Shown here one piece after another: positions 33,721 to 43,434 of a stretch of DNA of 61,176 nt. The DNA is from Stieleria tagensis (lineage in GTDB: Bacteria > Planctomycetota > Planctomycetia > Pirellulales > Pirellulaceae). Numbering within the stretch: position 1 is the stretch's first letter; each line of letters starts with the position of its first letter. The notes under the pieces were generated by a model. That model saw only the letters and a program-made list of their open reading frames with translations, was not told the origin of the DNA and did not search any database. The DNA lies in assembly GCF_024129865.1 (NCBI RefSeq), contig NZ_JAMYFE010000015.1, positions 1 to 61,176 on the forward strand. Reading direction: 5' to 3'. A program made the position numbers and the translations under genes.

Positions 33721-34733
33721 GGCTGTGTCGACACCGAGATCGCAATCAGAGCGATCACGATGGTGGCAAAAATGCCCACGATGATCGCAAGTCGTTTGCC
33801 GCTGATCTCCCGGGTCTGAGGCTCCAGGCGGTTGCGGATGCGATCGACCAATTCTTGCCGACCGGCATAGAACATGTGCTCATTGGGGTCGGCGTTTTCT
33901 GCTTTGGGAGAGGCTAGACGAGCCGTTTCCAGCATCACCGCTTGGACTTGGCGAGCGTTAAAGGGGCGATCATCGGCGGATTTTGCCAGCAGTTGGTTGA
34001 TGATCTGTTCGACCGGTTCCGGGCAGTCGCAGAAATCGCGGACCGACGGAGGTCGCTGTTTCAGGTGCTGGTCGAACAGTTGTGCGTAGTTTTCGCCAAG
34101 AAACACCTTTCGCGCGGTCAGCATCTCAAACATGCAGCATCCCAGCGCGTACAAGTCGGCTTTGCCGGACACCGATTGATCGCCCGTGATCTGTTCGGGC
34201 GCCATGTAGGCGTGGGTGCCAACGGTGATCCCGCTGCCGGCCAAGTCGCCGGCGTACAAATCGCGTGCGATACCAAAATCGCCCAGTTTGACGACACCGG
34301 CTGGTGTCAGGAACAGATTGCTGGGCTTGAGATCGCGGTGCACAATGCCATGATTGTGCGCGAATTGCAGGGCACTGCAGACCTGGCGCGTGATTTCGAC
34401 CACGGCGGTCCAGTGCAACGGCCCGGAGTAGTTCAGTAAGTCGTCGACGGTGCCACCACTGACGACTTCCATCACGTAGAACAGCGATTGGTCGTCGTCG
34501 GCGCGGCCGCCACCCAGGTACGACACGATGTTCGGGTGCCGCAGTCGCTCCAGGATCGTCATTTCGCGTTTGAAACGCGCACGAATCAACGTGTTCTGAC
34601 AGACCCGAGGGTGAAGCTTTTTCAGGGCAACGGTGCGACCGTTCTCTTTTTCGGTCGCTAGATAAATCGTGCCGACTGTGCCGACGCCCAGGATTTCCCC
34701 CAGCTCGTAGTCGGAGAGCTGGCTGGTGGGCAT
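33717..34733 (-). CDS. Ser/Thr protein kinase with C-terminal membrane anchor
   Basis: A 338-residue kinase. Catalytic features: Gly loop GVGTVGTIY (16-24), Lys38 in TVALKKL, HRDLKPSN (132-139), DFGIAR (152), APEQ (178). After the kinase domain (8-275) comes a hydrophilic linker and one transmembrane helix (about 316-333, IVGIFATIVIALIAISV) with a tiny extracytoplasmic tail, so there is no external sensor domain. Its start overlaps the rplU stop by one base, coupling the kinase to ribosomal protein L21. A link to translation status is a speculation from that position. Confidence 0.92.
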   Translation of the reverse strand: MPTSQLSDYELGEILGVGTVGTIYLATEKENGRTVALKKLHPRVCQNTLIRARFKREMTILERLRHPNIVSYLGGGRADDDQSLFYVMEVVSGGTVDDLLNYSGPLHWTAVVEITRQVCSALQFAHNHGIVHRDLKPSNLFLTPAGVVKLGDFGIARDLYAGDLAGSGITVGTHAYMAPEQITGDQSVSGKADLYALGCCMFEMLTARKVFLGENYAQLFDQHLKQRPPSVRDFCDCPEPVEQIINQLLAKSADDRPFNARQVQAVMLETARLASPKAENADPNEHMFYAGRQELVDRIRNRLEPQTREISGKRLAIIVGIFATIVIALIAISVSTQP

Positions 34734-35047
34734 TAGACGCCCGCGATGTCCGTGATTTTGACGCGTGTGAACAGCTGGCGGTGGCCGATTCGGCTCTTGC
34801 TGTTCTTACGTCGGCGAAACTTTTGGACGTAGATTTTTTGGCCCTGTTTGGGGCCCATCACCGATGCGGTCACGGTGGCTCCGTCTACGGTCGGCGTGCC
34901 CAGTTTGAGCCCCGAATCGCCTTGAACGGCCAGCACCTTTTCAAAGGTCAGGCTTTCTCCGGCGGGAGTTTCGCGAAAGTCGAGGTCAACTTCCATTCCG
35001 GGTTCAACACGGTACTGGCGACCACCGTCAACGATAATGGCGTACAT
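34733..35047 (-). CDS. rplU: 50S ribosomal protein L21
   Basis: A 104-residue protein of the normal L21 length. The pattern MYAIIVDGGRQYRVEPG, FEKVLAV, GTPTVDGATVTASVMG, GQKIYVQKFRRRKN and IGHRQLFTRVKI is diagnostic. L21 binds 23S rRNA in the large subunit. Start 35047 is chosen for homology (L21 proteins begin MYAII); the frame is open for 40 codons upstream. The usual partner rpmA (L27) does not follow; a kinase gene does, overlapping by one base. Confidence 0.96.
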   Translation of the reverse strand: MYAIIVDGGRQYRVEPGMEVDLDFRETPAGESLTFEKVLAVQGDSGLKLGTPTVDGATVTASVMGPKQGQKIYVQKFRRRKNSKSRIGHRQLFTRVKITDIAGV

Positions 35048-35395
35048 AGCTTCGTCAAAGTTCATTTGGATTGTCTGAAATCGAGCCCCAGAGTCTATCG
35101 GCCGGTTCGCCAGGCGTACAGGGCTAAAATCTCCCTGGAATCCATAACCGTTTGCCAGGGTCCGCACCGTTGCTGCGTGACCCGAATCAGAACACTTGCT
35201 GGGCCCCCAATGGCTAGGATTCTCCCCCCAGTAGTCTTCCGATTGCCCTGTTTTCCCAGCGCGGTCGACGGTTTCCTCGCAACCGCTAAACTGCCCGCTG
35301 ATGGAAGTTTAGGTCAGGTTGCCGACCGCCGGGTTGCACCTGGCCTGCTTCGTCCCCTTTTGTCGCTCGCTTAACTTCAAACCGATTCGATACCG
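35048..35395. other. Divergent gap of 348 bases between rplU and pgi
   Basis: Divergent promoters for rplU and pgi should lie here. I see no gene. A small GC-rich inverted segment occurs around 35160-35220 but no clear terminator or riboswitch. Confidence 0.5.
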
Positions 35396-37021
35396 ATGAC
35401 AGCCAATTTGACGACCCAGCCGGCTTGGAAAAAACTGAATTCCCACTACGAGGCGATCAAGGCGACTCATCTGCGGGATCTGTTTGCTGACGATCCCAAG
35501 CGAGGGGAAACGTTCAGTCTGGACGCGGTCGGTTTGTATCTGGATTACTCCAAGAACCGCATCACCGACGAAACGCTGTCGCTGTTGATCGAGCTGGCCG
35601 AATCCGCCGGACTCAAGGACCGCATCGAAGCGATGATGACCGGTCAGAAAATCAACACGACCGAAGACCGCGCGGTACTGCACACCGCACTACGCGCGCC
35701 GAGCGGGGCAAACATCGAATTCGAAGGCCGCAACGTCGTGCCCGATGTGCACGCGGTGCTGGACAAAATGGCGGCCTTTTGCGAAGCCATCACCAGTGGT
35801 TCATGGACCGGACACACCGGCCAGCCGATTCGAAACATCGTCAACGTCGGCATCGGCGGTTCGGATCTGGGGCCCGTGATGGCCTACCAGGCGCTGCGTC
35901 ACTACAGCAACCGGAACCTCACGCTGCGATTTGTCTCCAACGTTGACGGCACCGATTTTGCCGAAGCGACGCGTGATTTGGATCCGGCAGAGACCCTGTT
36001 CATCATCGCTTCCAAGACGTTCACCACCCAGGAAACGATGACCAACGCGCACACCGCGCGGACTTGGTTGTTGGACGGATTGGGGGCCGACCCGTCGGCG
36101 GTCGCCAAACACTTTGTTGCCTTGTCGACCAACGCCCAACAAGTGGCCGAGTTTGGCATCAACACCGACAACATGTTCGGATTTTGGGATTGGGTCGGCG
36201 GACGCTACTCGATGGACTCGGCGATCGGTTTGTCGACCATGCTGGCGATCGGGCCGGAACAGTTTCATCAGATGTTGGCTGGATTCCACGAGATGGACCA
36301 GCACTACCGCACCGCACCGCTAGACAAAAACCTGCCCGTGCTGATGGGATTGTTGACCGTCTGGTACACCGATTTCTTTGGCTCGCAAACCACCGCCGTG
36401 CTGCCCTACGACCAATACCTCAGTCGTTTCCCGGCGTATCTGCAACAACTGACGATGGAAAGTAACGGCAAGTCTGTCACCCTGGATGGTGATCGCGTCG
36501 ACTATGACACCAGCCCGATCTATTGGGGCGAACCGGGGACCAATGGCCAGCACTCGTTTTATCAGTTGATTCACCAGGGGACCCATTTGATCCCCTGTGA
36601 CTTCATCGCTTTTGGCAAATCTCTCAACCCGATCGGTGACCACCACGACAAGCTGTCGGCCAACGTATTCGCCCAAGGCGAGGCGCTGGCGATGGGGAAG
36701 ACCCGCGAGGAAGTGTTGGCCGAAGGCACTTCGGAAGAACTCGCGCCACACCGCGTGTTCGAAGGCAACCGGCCCTCCAACACACTGTTGATTGAATCGC
36801 TGACACCCGCCGTGCTGGGTAAATTGGTTGCCTTGTATGAGCACAGCGTGTTCACGCAAGGCGTCATCTGGCAGGTCAACCCGTTCGATCAGTGGGGCGT
36901 CGAATTGGGGAAAGTGCTGGCGAAAAAGATCGTGCCAGAATTGGAGTCCACCGACCAGCCGCTAGCCCACGACAGTTCGACCAACCGTTTGATTCAACGG
37001 TATCGTTCGTTAAAGGCCTAG
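35396..37021 (+). CDS. pgi: Glucose-6-phosphate isomerase
   Basis: A 541-residue enzyme of the usual large-form length (about 550) that interconverts glucose-6-phosphate and fructose-6-phosphate. Signatures are [58 protein letters not shown] and [14 protein letters not shown], with [20 protein letters not shown] at the C-terminus. The first codon follows TTCGATACCG without an obvious Shine-Dalgarno. Single gene; a perfect 12-bp hairpin follows it. Confidence 0.97.
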   Translation: MTANLTTQPAWKKLNSHYEAIKATHLRDLFADDPKRGETFSLDAVGLYLDYSKNRITDETLSLLIELAESAGLKDRIEAMMTGQKINTTEDRAVLHTALRAPSGANIEFEGRNVVPDVHAVLDKMAAFCEAITSGSWTGHTGQPIRNIVNVGIGGSDLGPVMAYQALRHYSNRNLTLRFVSNVDGTDFAEATRDLDPAETLFIIASKTFTTQETMTNAHTARTWLLDGLGADPSAVAKHFVALSTNAQQVAEFGINTDNMFGFWDWVGGRYSMDSAIGLSTMLAIGPEQFHQMLAGFHEMDQHYRTAPLDKNLPVLMGLLTVWYTDFFGSQTTAVLPYDQYLSRFPAYLQQLTMESNGKSVTLDGDRVDYDTSPIYWGEPGTNGQHSFYQLIHQGTHLIPCDFIAFGKSLNPIGDHHDKLSANVFAQGEALAMGKTREEVLAEGTSEELAPHRVFEGNRPSNTLLIESLTPAVLGKLVALYEHSVFTQGVIWQVNPFDQWGVELGKVLAKKIVPELESTDQPLAHDSSTNRLIQRYRSLKA

Positions 37022-37053
37022 GGGTGCGTCAAAGGTAAACCATTGGGGTGAGC

Positions 37054-37081
37054 GTGGTGGATCTTGTGAAAGATCCACCAC
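37054..37081 (+). promoter_or_regulatory. Perfect 12-bp hairpin between pgi and the PAS-AraC gene
   Basis: GTGGTGGATCTT (37054-37065), loop GTGA, and AAGATCCACCAC (37070-37081) form an uninterrupted 12-bp stem. It lies 32 bases after the pgi stop and ends 18 bases before the AraC-type start. No T-run follows. It could terminate pgi, be an operator for the regulator, or protect the mRNA end. Confidence 0.7.
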
Positions 37082-37099
37082 CTGCAAACGAAGTTGACG

Positions 37100-37846
37100 A
37101 TGTCTGACGCAGACGAGCATCAAGCCCGGTTCTTCGCACAGTCTCCCTTGGCTCGCACGGTGATCGAGTTATTCGATGCGCTGCCACAAACCTATTTCTA
37201 TGCCAAGGATCGCGACAGTCGATTCGTCAAAGTCAATCAGCTGTTTCTGGAGAATCATGGTCTGAGCGACGAGCGAGAGGCGCTGGGTAAAACAGACCAT
37301 GATTTTCATCCGCCGCTGATGGCCGAAGCCTACATCAGCGAAGACCGCAGGGTGATGTCCAGTGGGCAACCGCTGCGTGGGCAAGTGTGGTTGGTGATGC
37401 ACCGTCGCAGCGTGCCGCGTTGGTACGTGTCAACCAAGACACCGTTGCTGGATGTGGACGGCGCCGTGATCGGTATCGCCGGAGCGATGTATCGAATCGC
37501 GCAGCAGAACGAATTGGCGAACTATCTGCAGGAAATTCTGCCGGCGGCACGATTCGTGGAGCGGCATTTCGCAGAATCGATTTCGATGGCTGAACTAGCC
37601 GCTCTGACCGGTTTGTCGTCGACTCATTTCAATCGACGCTTTCGCCAAATCCTGCGAATGACTCCGATGCAATACCTGCGTGCGGTTCGCATCCAAGCTG
37701 CCCAGCGGTTATTGACGACGACTTCGCTGGGTTTGTCTCAAATCGCTTTGGACGTGGGCTACACCGACCAGAGTCACTTCACCAAACGGTTTCGCGAAGT
37801 CACCGGGATGACACCCGCGGCCTATCGAAAGCGATTTGTTCACTAG
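37100..37846 (+). CDS. PAS-domain AraC-family regulator
   Basis: A 248-residue protein. Residues 18-130 form a PAS domain: LPQTYFYAKDRDSRFVKVNQ, then DEREALGKTDHDFHPPL and TPLLDVDGAVIGIAGAMYRI. Residues 150-245 form the AraC double HTH: ESISMAELAALTGLSSTHFN, then LRVRIQAAQRLLTT-type helix and ALDVGYTDQSHFTKRFREVT. AraC proteins with PAS domains are a minor class and probably sense a small ligand or redox state. The chosen ATG follows a TTG two codons upstream. A perfect palindrome lies just before it. Confidence 0.9.
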   Translation: MSDADEHQARFFAQSPLARTVIELFDALPQTYFYAKDRDSRFVKVNQLFLENHGLSDEREALGKTDHDFHPPLMAEAYISEDRRVMSSGQPLRGQVWLVMHRRSVPRWYVSTKTPLLDVDGAVIGIAGAMYRIAQQNELANYLQEILPAARFVERHFAESISMAELAALTGLSSTHFNRRFRQILRMTPMQYLRAVRIQAAQRLLTTTSLGLSQIALDVGYTDQSHFTKRFREVTGMTPAAYRKRFVH

Positions 37847-37958
37847 GAAACTCGTCAGGTGTCATCACCTCGGCAAACAAACTCCGCGCTCATCAAGAAG
37901 CCGTGACCCTAGTCGCCATAGTCGGCGTCCGGATTGAAGTTTTATTGTTCGAATCGCT

Positions 37959-38984
37959 TTAAGGATGATCGGACGCGTTGTCCGCTAGACGTGATGCGCC
38001 GCTGGTGAACATCGATGGATCTAAATCGAATGTGACCCAGTGGTCGGGATCCGCTGAGGACCGCTGCTGCGTTTTCTCGGGCGGTTGCAGACTCCACAGA
38101 TCAGTCGAAACAAATGGGTCGCTGATCAGACTGATCGGTTGGTTGACAAATTCGAACAGATTTGGGTTCGCGGGGGCGATGGCGATGTTGTCCAGCAATG
38201 ACTTGCGTATCGAAACCGTTCCACCGCGACGGATTTCAGTGGTTGGGTGACCGACCGGTTCTAAATTCGAAGAGTGGATGGATACCACCAGTGAGTCATC
38301 GGTGGTCTGAATCTGAGTGTCCGGACCCAGTTGCAGAACGATTTGAGGAGTGAGAATGCGTTGTGCGGCGAACGCGACCTGCGCTTTCTGAATCTCTGTG
38401 TCCAATTCTTTTTTTAGCGTTGCGGCAATCTGATCCATCGCTTGTCGATGACCGATCTGTTCGGCTCTCGGTCGCAGTTCATCAATCTTTCGGGATGCGA
38501 TTCGACGCACGATGTTTCGCATTAACAATCGTTTGGATCGGATTGACTTGGTTTCCGAATTGGTGGTTCCAGACACTTCGATGGGTGTGAACCGGATGCC
38601 TGTTTCATCAGCGATCAATTCAGTGGTCGCGTGGAAATCCGTTGTCGCGACTGAGTTGAACACAACCGGTCCCTTGTTGCTTTCCGTCGAAGCGATGGTT
38701 TGACCTTTGACACAGATTCGAACTTGAATCCCCGAGGCACAGGGCGAAAGCGATGCATCCATGGTGGCTGTTGTCTTGGCATGGCCGATCGCACGCGTGC
38801 CCAGGATCACTGTGTCGACATCGTGACGTTTTACGATGTCGCGTTTAAATTGATCGCGGACAAAATTTTCGGACAAGCGGACGACGACCGATGCCCCACC
38901 CAGGTCCTCGGCGATGCTGCGGGTCGGTCCCGCTGTCCCGATCAGGATTCCCAACAGCACAGTGAGTCGGAACAGATGATTCAT
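37959..38984 (-). CDS. Exported protein of unknown function
   Basis: A 341-residue protein with a signal peptide (LTVLLGILIGTAGPTRSIAE) and no known domain. The mature part alternates beta and helical segments: LGGASVVVRLSENFVRDQFK, IVLQLGPDTQIQTTDDSLVVS and a C-terminal part rich in Ser and Asp. The start 38984 is supported by GAGGA at 38993-38997 with eight bases spacing; the frame runs 38 codons further upstream. It lies between two AraC-type regulator genes on the opposite and the same strand respectively. Nothing indicates a reaction. Confidence 0.7.
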   Translation of the reverse strand: MNHLFRLTVLLGILIGTAGPTRSIAEDLGGASVVVRLSENFVRDQFKRDIVKRHDVDTVILGTRAIGHAKTTATMDASLSPCASGIQVRICVKGQTIASTESNKGPVVFNSVATTDFHATTELIADETGIRFTPIEVSGTTNSETKSIRSKRLLMRNIVRRIASRKIDELRPRAEQIGHRQAMDQIAATLKKELDTEIQKAQVAFAAQRILTPQIVLQLGPDTQIQTTDDSLVVSIHSSNLEPVGHPTTEIRRGGTVSIRKSLLDNIAIAPANPNLFEFVNQPISLISDPFVSTDLWSLQPPEKTQQRSSADPDHWVTFDLDPSMFTSGASRLADNASDHP

Positions 38985-39237
38985 TTGATTCGTCCTCGAA
39001 AGAATCCGTTCGACAGTCGGGAGAGGGATGATGGTAGCAAGCGTCGCGAGAATTGAGCCATGCAAGCGATGTGCCAATCCGCAATCGGCTTGTCTCAAGC
39101 GGCTGGAATGAAAGATTTTGACCGCGCTTGCTGGATTTCAGGATCGCAATCAGTTCAGGCCGATTGATAAGCGATCATCAGAATCACCGAGCCAGACCGG
39201 GTGGCAGGGACGGATAGAACCGTTCGAGGGCAGAGGC

Positions 39238-40446
39238 CTACTGGACCGATCGTCGGTACTGTGTGGGAGTCAGACCCGTCTGGCGCTTGAAGAACTTGCT
39301 GAACTTCGATTGTTCACTGAAGCCGATTGTGTTGCCGACCTGAGCCACGCTCTGGTTGGAGTCTTGCAGCAGTTGTTTCGCTGTTTCGATTTTGACGTTG
39401 CTGATGTCGGCGCCCGGTGTCACTCCGTAGAGTGTCGTGTAGCGTTTTGTAAATGTTACTTTCGACAGCTCGACGCGTCGGCAGATTCGTTCGACGGTGA
39501 TCCCCAAGCAGGCTTCGGATTCGATCAGCTCGCGGGCCTGGCGAATCTTTTCCCAATTCGTCGAATCGACCGTCGACTGACGCATCAGGATCGGTCGCGG
39601 AGCAATTTCGACATCCGGCGGTTGTGGCCCGTTCTGCAAAATCCATTTGTGTAACAACTTGGCTGCGGCGTAGCCCATTTCTTCGGCCGGTCGCGGCAGT
39701 GTCGACAGCGCAGGCGAGTAGTGCGAGGCGACTCGGTAGTCACCCGATCCCATGATCGCGATCTGTTGCGGCACCTTCAATCGCAGGTGTTCTGCGGCAT
39801 TGCAGACCATCCGCGCGACGTGATCGTTTTCGCACCAAACAAACGCGGGCTTGTTCAGATCGTTCAGGAAACCCAGCAGTTCTGATTCACCGTCGACTTC
39901 AGTCATTCGGCTGCGTTGTTCATCGGGGTGGATGCCCTGGATTTCATGCGTTCTTGCCGGCCAGCCGTCTTCAGCGGCTCGCGTCACCAGTCGCTGGCAG
40001 AGAGCCGCCGAATGCGGACGTTTGGAAAAGTTCACGCCCACGACGGCGAACTGTCGTGGAGCGATCGATGCGACGTGAGACAACACCAGGTCGCAACTGG
40101 CATCGACATCGATTCCCAGCGAGACGATGCCGCGTTCACCACGCCAGTCAAAACAACAATTGATTGCCTTGATGCCCTGTTGAACGATGTTCCGCGTCCA
40201 ATCGCTACTGCGGTCGACCCATAACAAGGCACCGAGAACGTCGATGGGAACTTTGCCCATCGGGTCATCGTCCCCGTCGCGGTAATGCAGTTCGATCGGT
40301 TCAATCCACGGAAACTCATCCCGATAGTGATTCACGCCGGTCATCAGTCGAGACGAGAACTCTTGTCCGGCTGGCAGGATCACTGCAATGGGAATTGGGT
40401 TGTCGGCCATCTGCCACCTGGGAGCTCGCAATCCATTGGTATCCAT
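39238..40446 (-). CDS. XylR-type AraC regulator with LacI-like sensor
   Basis: A 402-residue protein. Residues 15-285 look like a periplasmic-binding/LacI-type ligand domain (GVNHYRDEF, ALLWVDRSSDW, FAVVGVNFSKRPH, KPAFVWCENDHVARMV, IMGSGDYRVASHYSPALSTL). Residues 300-400 form the AraC HTH: ITVERICRRVELSKVTFTKR and IETAKQLLQDSNQSVAQVGN. This layout is that of E. coli XylR, where the ligand is xylose, but the ligand here is unknown. Start is ATG at 40446 or at 40410 (MADNPIPIAVI). The neighbouring carbohydrate genes suggest it controls them. Confidence 0.88.
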   Translation of the reverse strand: MDTNGLRAPRWQMADNPIPIAVILPAGQEFSSRLMTGVNHYRDEFPWIEPIELHYRDGDDDPMGKVPIDVLGALLWVDRSSDWTRNIVQQGIKAINCCFDWRGERGIVSLGIDVDASCDLVLSHVASIAPRQFAVVGVNFSKRPHSAALCQRLVTRAAEDGWPARTHEIQGIHPDEQRSRMTEVDGESELLGFLNDLNKPAFVWCENDHVARMVCNAAEHLRLKVPQQIAIMGSGDYRVASHYSPALSTLPRPAEEMGYAAAKLLHKWILQNGPQPPDVEIAPRPILMRQSTVDSTNWEKIRQARELIESEACLGITVERICRRVELSKVTFTKRYTTLYGVTPGADISNVKIETAKQLLQDSNQSVAQVGNTIGFSEQSKFSKFFKRQTGLTPTQYRRSVQ

Positions 40447-40794
40447 CTCACCAACATCAAGCGTTACGAAACAGCAAACCAGTTTATACGAAATGGCAAG
40501 TCTGGCCCCCCGAGAATGGCAACGATGCTTGCCTGTTTGTGATCAAACCTATCCGCCGGTTCATCAGCGATTCAGATTTTGAAAAAAAGTTGCCTCTGCA
40601 AGATCTTTTCATCGCACCGCAAAGTGATGCTAAAGGATTCCTGCGGTACCTAGGCTTCTGGGCTTAACGAAACGGCAAATCAGGCATACCGATGGGCACA
40701 GTGACTCGCTGTCCTCGTAGATACAACTCTTCACCGGGGCAATCGAATTCGGGTTTCCAGCCCTTTCTAATCGTCAGCTTTCTTTGGAGCCAGT
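40447..40794. other. Divergent gap of 348 bases with a Shine-Dalgarno at its end
   Basis: Between the XylR-type regulator and the DUF1559 gene. No gene is supported. GGAG at 40786-40789 lies five bases before the ATG at 40795. An A/T-rich tract around 40575-40590 could belong to a promoter, but no element is firmly recognisable. Confidence 0.5.
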
Positions 40795-41982
40795 ATGAGT
40801 CATCGACGTTCTTCTTCCTCAGGTTTCACCCTGGTGGAACTTCTCGTGGTCATCGCCATCATCGGCATTCTTGTCGGTTTGTTGCTGCCGGCCGTTCAGG
40901 CGGCGCGAGAAGCAGCGCGGCGAATGAGTTGTAGCAACAACTTCAAACAGATCGGTCTGGGGATCCACAACTACCACAGCGCGTTTAAATCACTGCCGAT
41001 GCAGGGCGCTGGCACCGATGACAATTCCAATGCCTACATCGCGTACTGGTACCAACAGAGTGATGTTTACAATTGCAAGATGCTTAGCATTTTGGTTTCG
41101 CTGACACCGTTCATCGAACAACAAGCACTGTGGGACACGATTGCTAACCCCAGTACCGATAACGGGAACTGGCCGGCGATGGGCCCCACGCAAGAACAAA
41201 TTGATTACAAGCCTTGGACGAGTGAGATTCCCACGTACCGGTGTCCGAGTGACCCCGGTACCGGATTGCCAGCTTTGGGGCGAACCAACTATGCGGTTTG
41301 TGTCGGCGATTCAGGTTACTTGATCAACCAGGGAGCACTGACGGTGTGGCTGCATCAAAACGCCGATCGTTCCGCGCAGTCGCGGGCCTCTCACCGCGGA
41401 GCATTCGTGCTTCACCGTCAACTGAAATTCCGCGACGTTCTTGATGGTCTTTCCAATACGATCTGCATGGGCGAGATCGCAACCGACTTGGGCGACGACG
41501 ACGTGCGCACGATTCCGTTGGGATCCGCTGGCGGAGCCAATCCGTTGGATAACCCCAACGATTGTACGGATCTGGGGTTCAGGGACCCGCAGCGACCGCA
41601 ATTCTGGGGACCTACCGCGCCGGGCCGCACCGCCAGCACAAATGGTCGTGGCTACCGTTGGGCGTCGGCCTACAATCCCTTCTCTGCGTTCAATACGATT
41701 CTGCCGCCCAACCGAGAGTTCTGTACCTCGACCAACTGGGCCAACGCCGAAGTGTTGCCACCGGCAAGCCGTCACCAAGGTGGATGTCACATCCTGCTGT
41801 GCGACGGATCGGTAACCTTCATCACCGATTCCATCGACGCCGGAAACTCCAACAATCCAATGGTTCGCCAGGCCGTCGATGGTGGTGCTGGAAACCATTT
41901 GCCTGGGGCACCAAGTCCCTACGGATTGTGGGGAGCCCTCGGCACTCGAGCCAACCGCGAAGTGATCAGCGAATCACTGTAG
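40795..41982 (+). CDS. DUF1559 protein with prepilin-type signal
   Basis: A 395-residue protein starting with a type IV prepilin signal: cleavage expected between Gly10 and Phe11 of [20 protein letters not shown], with Glu15 as the conserved E5. The DUF1559 signature follows: [21 protein letters not shown] and IHNYHSAF. The C-terminal part has the family [10 protein letters not shown] and FITDSID. DUF1559 proteins occur in many copies in Planctomycetes and are thought to build surface fibres or pseudopili; no function is proved. The GGAG five bases upstream supports the start. A small lipoprotein gene follows after 159 bases, a recurrent neighbour. Confidence 0.95.
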   Translation: MSHRRSSSSGFTLVELLVVIAIIGILVGLLLPAVQAAREAARRMSCSNNFKQIGLGIHNYHSAFKSLPMQGAGTDDNSNAYIAYWYQQSDVYNCKMLSILVSLTPFIEQQALWDTIANPSTDNGNWPAMGPTQEQIDYKPWTSEIPTYRCPSDPGTGLPALGRTNYAVCVGDSGYLINQGALTVWLHQNADRSAQSRASHRGAFVLHRQLKFRDVLDGLSNTICMGEIATDLGDDDVRTIPLGSAGGANPLDNPNDCTDLGFRDPQRPQFWGPTAPGRTASTNGRGYRWASAYNPFSAFNTILPPNREFCTSTNWANAEVLPPASRHQGGCHILLCDGSVTFITDSIDAGNSNNPMVRQAVDGGAGNHLPGAPSPYGLWGALGTRANREVISESL

Positions 41983-42141
41983 TTCGTCACCGCGGTCGCC
42001 CTCGGGCCGGTCGCCGATCCCTGTGCTGTTGATCGCTGTGCTGTTGATCAGCCACAGCCTGCAAAATCAATCTCATGGATCGCCCGGTCGATCCAACCTG
42101 TCACCGTCCCTTCACACGACAACAGTTCTCACATCCATCCA

Positions 42142-42366
42142 ATGAAAGATTCAATGCTTCGTTCGTTTGCTATGACTTCCCCGTCCAGTCGCCGTTCTCG
42201 ATGGCTGGTCGCCGTCTGTTTAGGCATCGTGATGACTGGGCTTTCCGGTTGCGGTAGCAGCCAAACGTCGAGTGTCACCGACAGTGCCGACGCCGCAGCG
42301 ATCGCCGACTTCAAAGCAGAGATGAAACGACAGGCGGTCGAGATGGCACCGCCGCCGGGCAACTGA
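42142..42366 (+). CDS. Small lipoprotein next to the DUF1559 gene
   Basis: A 74-residue protein. The N-terminus has a hydrophobic stretch ending in the lipobox LSGC (CLGIVMTGLSGC), then SSQTSSVTDSADAAAIADFK and a helical end. After cleavage only about 35 residues remain. Short lipoproteins of this kind often follow DUF1559 genes in Planctomycetes. The start could be the second or third Met (at 42154 or 42172); the latter would leave a compact signal. Function is unknown. Confidence 0.65.
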   Translation: MKDSMLRSFAMTSPSSRRSRWLVAVCLGIVMTGLSGCGSSQTSSVTDSADAAAIADFKAEMKRQAVEMAPPPGN

Positions 42367-42380
42367 CTCCGGTCGGTCCA

Positions 42381-43421
42381 CTATTGCTTGCGTTGCATCA
42401 GCGTTTCGATCGTTTCGGCGATCCGCTGGGGACGTGTGGCAAATTGCACGAATCGATGGCGTCCGTTCTGTTCCGGACGCCACTCGGTGTGACCGTCCGA
42501 ATCGACAACCACATGCCCAATCGGACTGAGCTTCCATCGTTTCGGATCGATGCCGCGTACCGCGATCAATACGGCGGCTTGGTCGTGGGCTGGTTTCCCG
42601 TGGTCGATCGCTTTACCGCCTAAAAACGGTCTGATCTCAAAGGCGCGTCGCACCGGATTATCGGCCGCTTCTTGCCGCAGTGTTTTGCCGCAATGCAAGA
42701 CCGCACCGATTTCATAGCCCTGCCAGATGATCTCGGTCGGCCAGCGGTTCACCACGGTGACGGCGGCCGCAGGATCCAGACGAATGTTGGTCTCCGGTTG
42801 CGCCGAGCGTGGAAAGTGGCCGCCCATCACGACGGTCTGTTTTACTTTTTGTCGGATCAAGGCGTCTCCATGCAGCGGGCTGTGCTGGTCGGGGGGCGAA
42901 TCCAACAGGTCCGCCAGATTACTGAGCGCACCCACACTGCAAATCACCACGGACCGATCTGGCTGGGACGCCAGGGTTTTACGGTAGATCTCCAATGCGT
43001 CTGGCGCGGCATCATCGGCCGGCATGTCATGCGGAAACTCGTCTCGCAGGGACGGCGTGAAACTGCTGGGTTTGTTCCAGGTCACTTTCGCACCATCTTT
43101 GTCACTGCCGATCGGAATGTCGGGACGCCCGTAAAATGTGTTGACGACATCACAGACCGCCGCCGAAGCATTGGCCGGGCACTTGCGGTTAGTGACCACC
43201 GCCAAAATCTCCGCTTCGCCGGAATCGGCCAACGCGTGCAGCACCGCCAATGCCCCGACGTCGTCACAGTCGCTGGCCATGTCCGTGTCAAAGATGACGT
43301 GAACCGGGGCATCGAATGCGGCCGATTGTTGGTCTTGGGCGGAAGCCGTCGGATCGGCCAGGGACACCATCCAACTGATCGCAAGGAAGGCGATCGTCCG
43401 CAACGGAATCATTTTTTTCAT
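42381..43421 (-). CDS. Exported nucleoside hydrolase-like protein
   Basis: A 346-residue protein with a signal peptide (IPLRTIAFLAISWMVSLADP then ASA) and an inosine-uridine nucleoside hydrolase fold. The calcium-binding motif is VIFDTDMASDCDDVGAL (the family DxDxxxDDxxA), and later parts match VVTNRKCP, SVGALSNLADLL and the PAAAVTVVNRW region. Classical enzymes are cytosolic; the signal peptide implies action outside on ribonucleosides or related glycosides. The start is placed at MKKMIPLRT for the signal; the frame is open 14 codons further. It follows the esterase gene (13 bases apart), so the two are co-transcribed. Confidence 0.82.
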   Translation of the reverse strand: MKKMIPLRTIAFLAISWMVSLADPTASAQDQQSAAFDAPVHVIFDTDMASDCDDVGALAVLHALADSGEAEILAVVTNRKCPANASAAVCDVVNTFYGRPDIPIGSDKDGAKVTWNKPSSFTPSLRDEFPHDMPADDAAPDALEIYRKTLASQPDRSVVICSVGALSNLADLLDSPPDQHSPLHGDALIRQKVKQTVVMGGHFPRSAQPETNIRLDPAAAVTVVNRWPTEIIWQGYEIGAVLHCGKTLRQEAADNPVRRAFEIRPFLGGKAIDHGKPAHDQAAVLIAVRGIDPKRWKLSPIGHVVVDSDGHTEWRPEQNGRHRFVQFATRPQRIAETIETLMQRKQ

Positions 43422-43434
43422 CTGCAAGAAAAGA

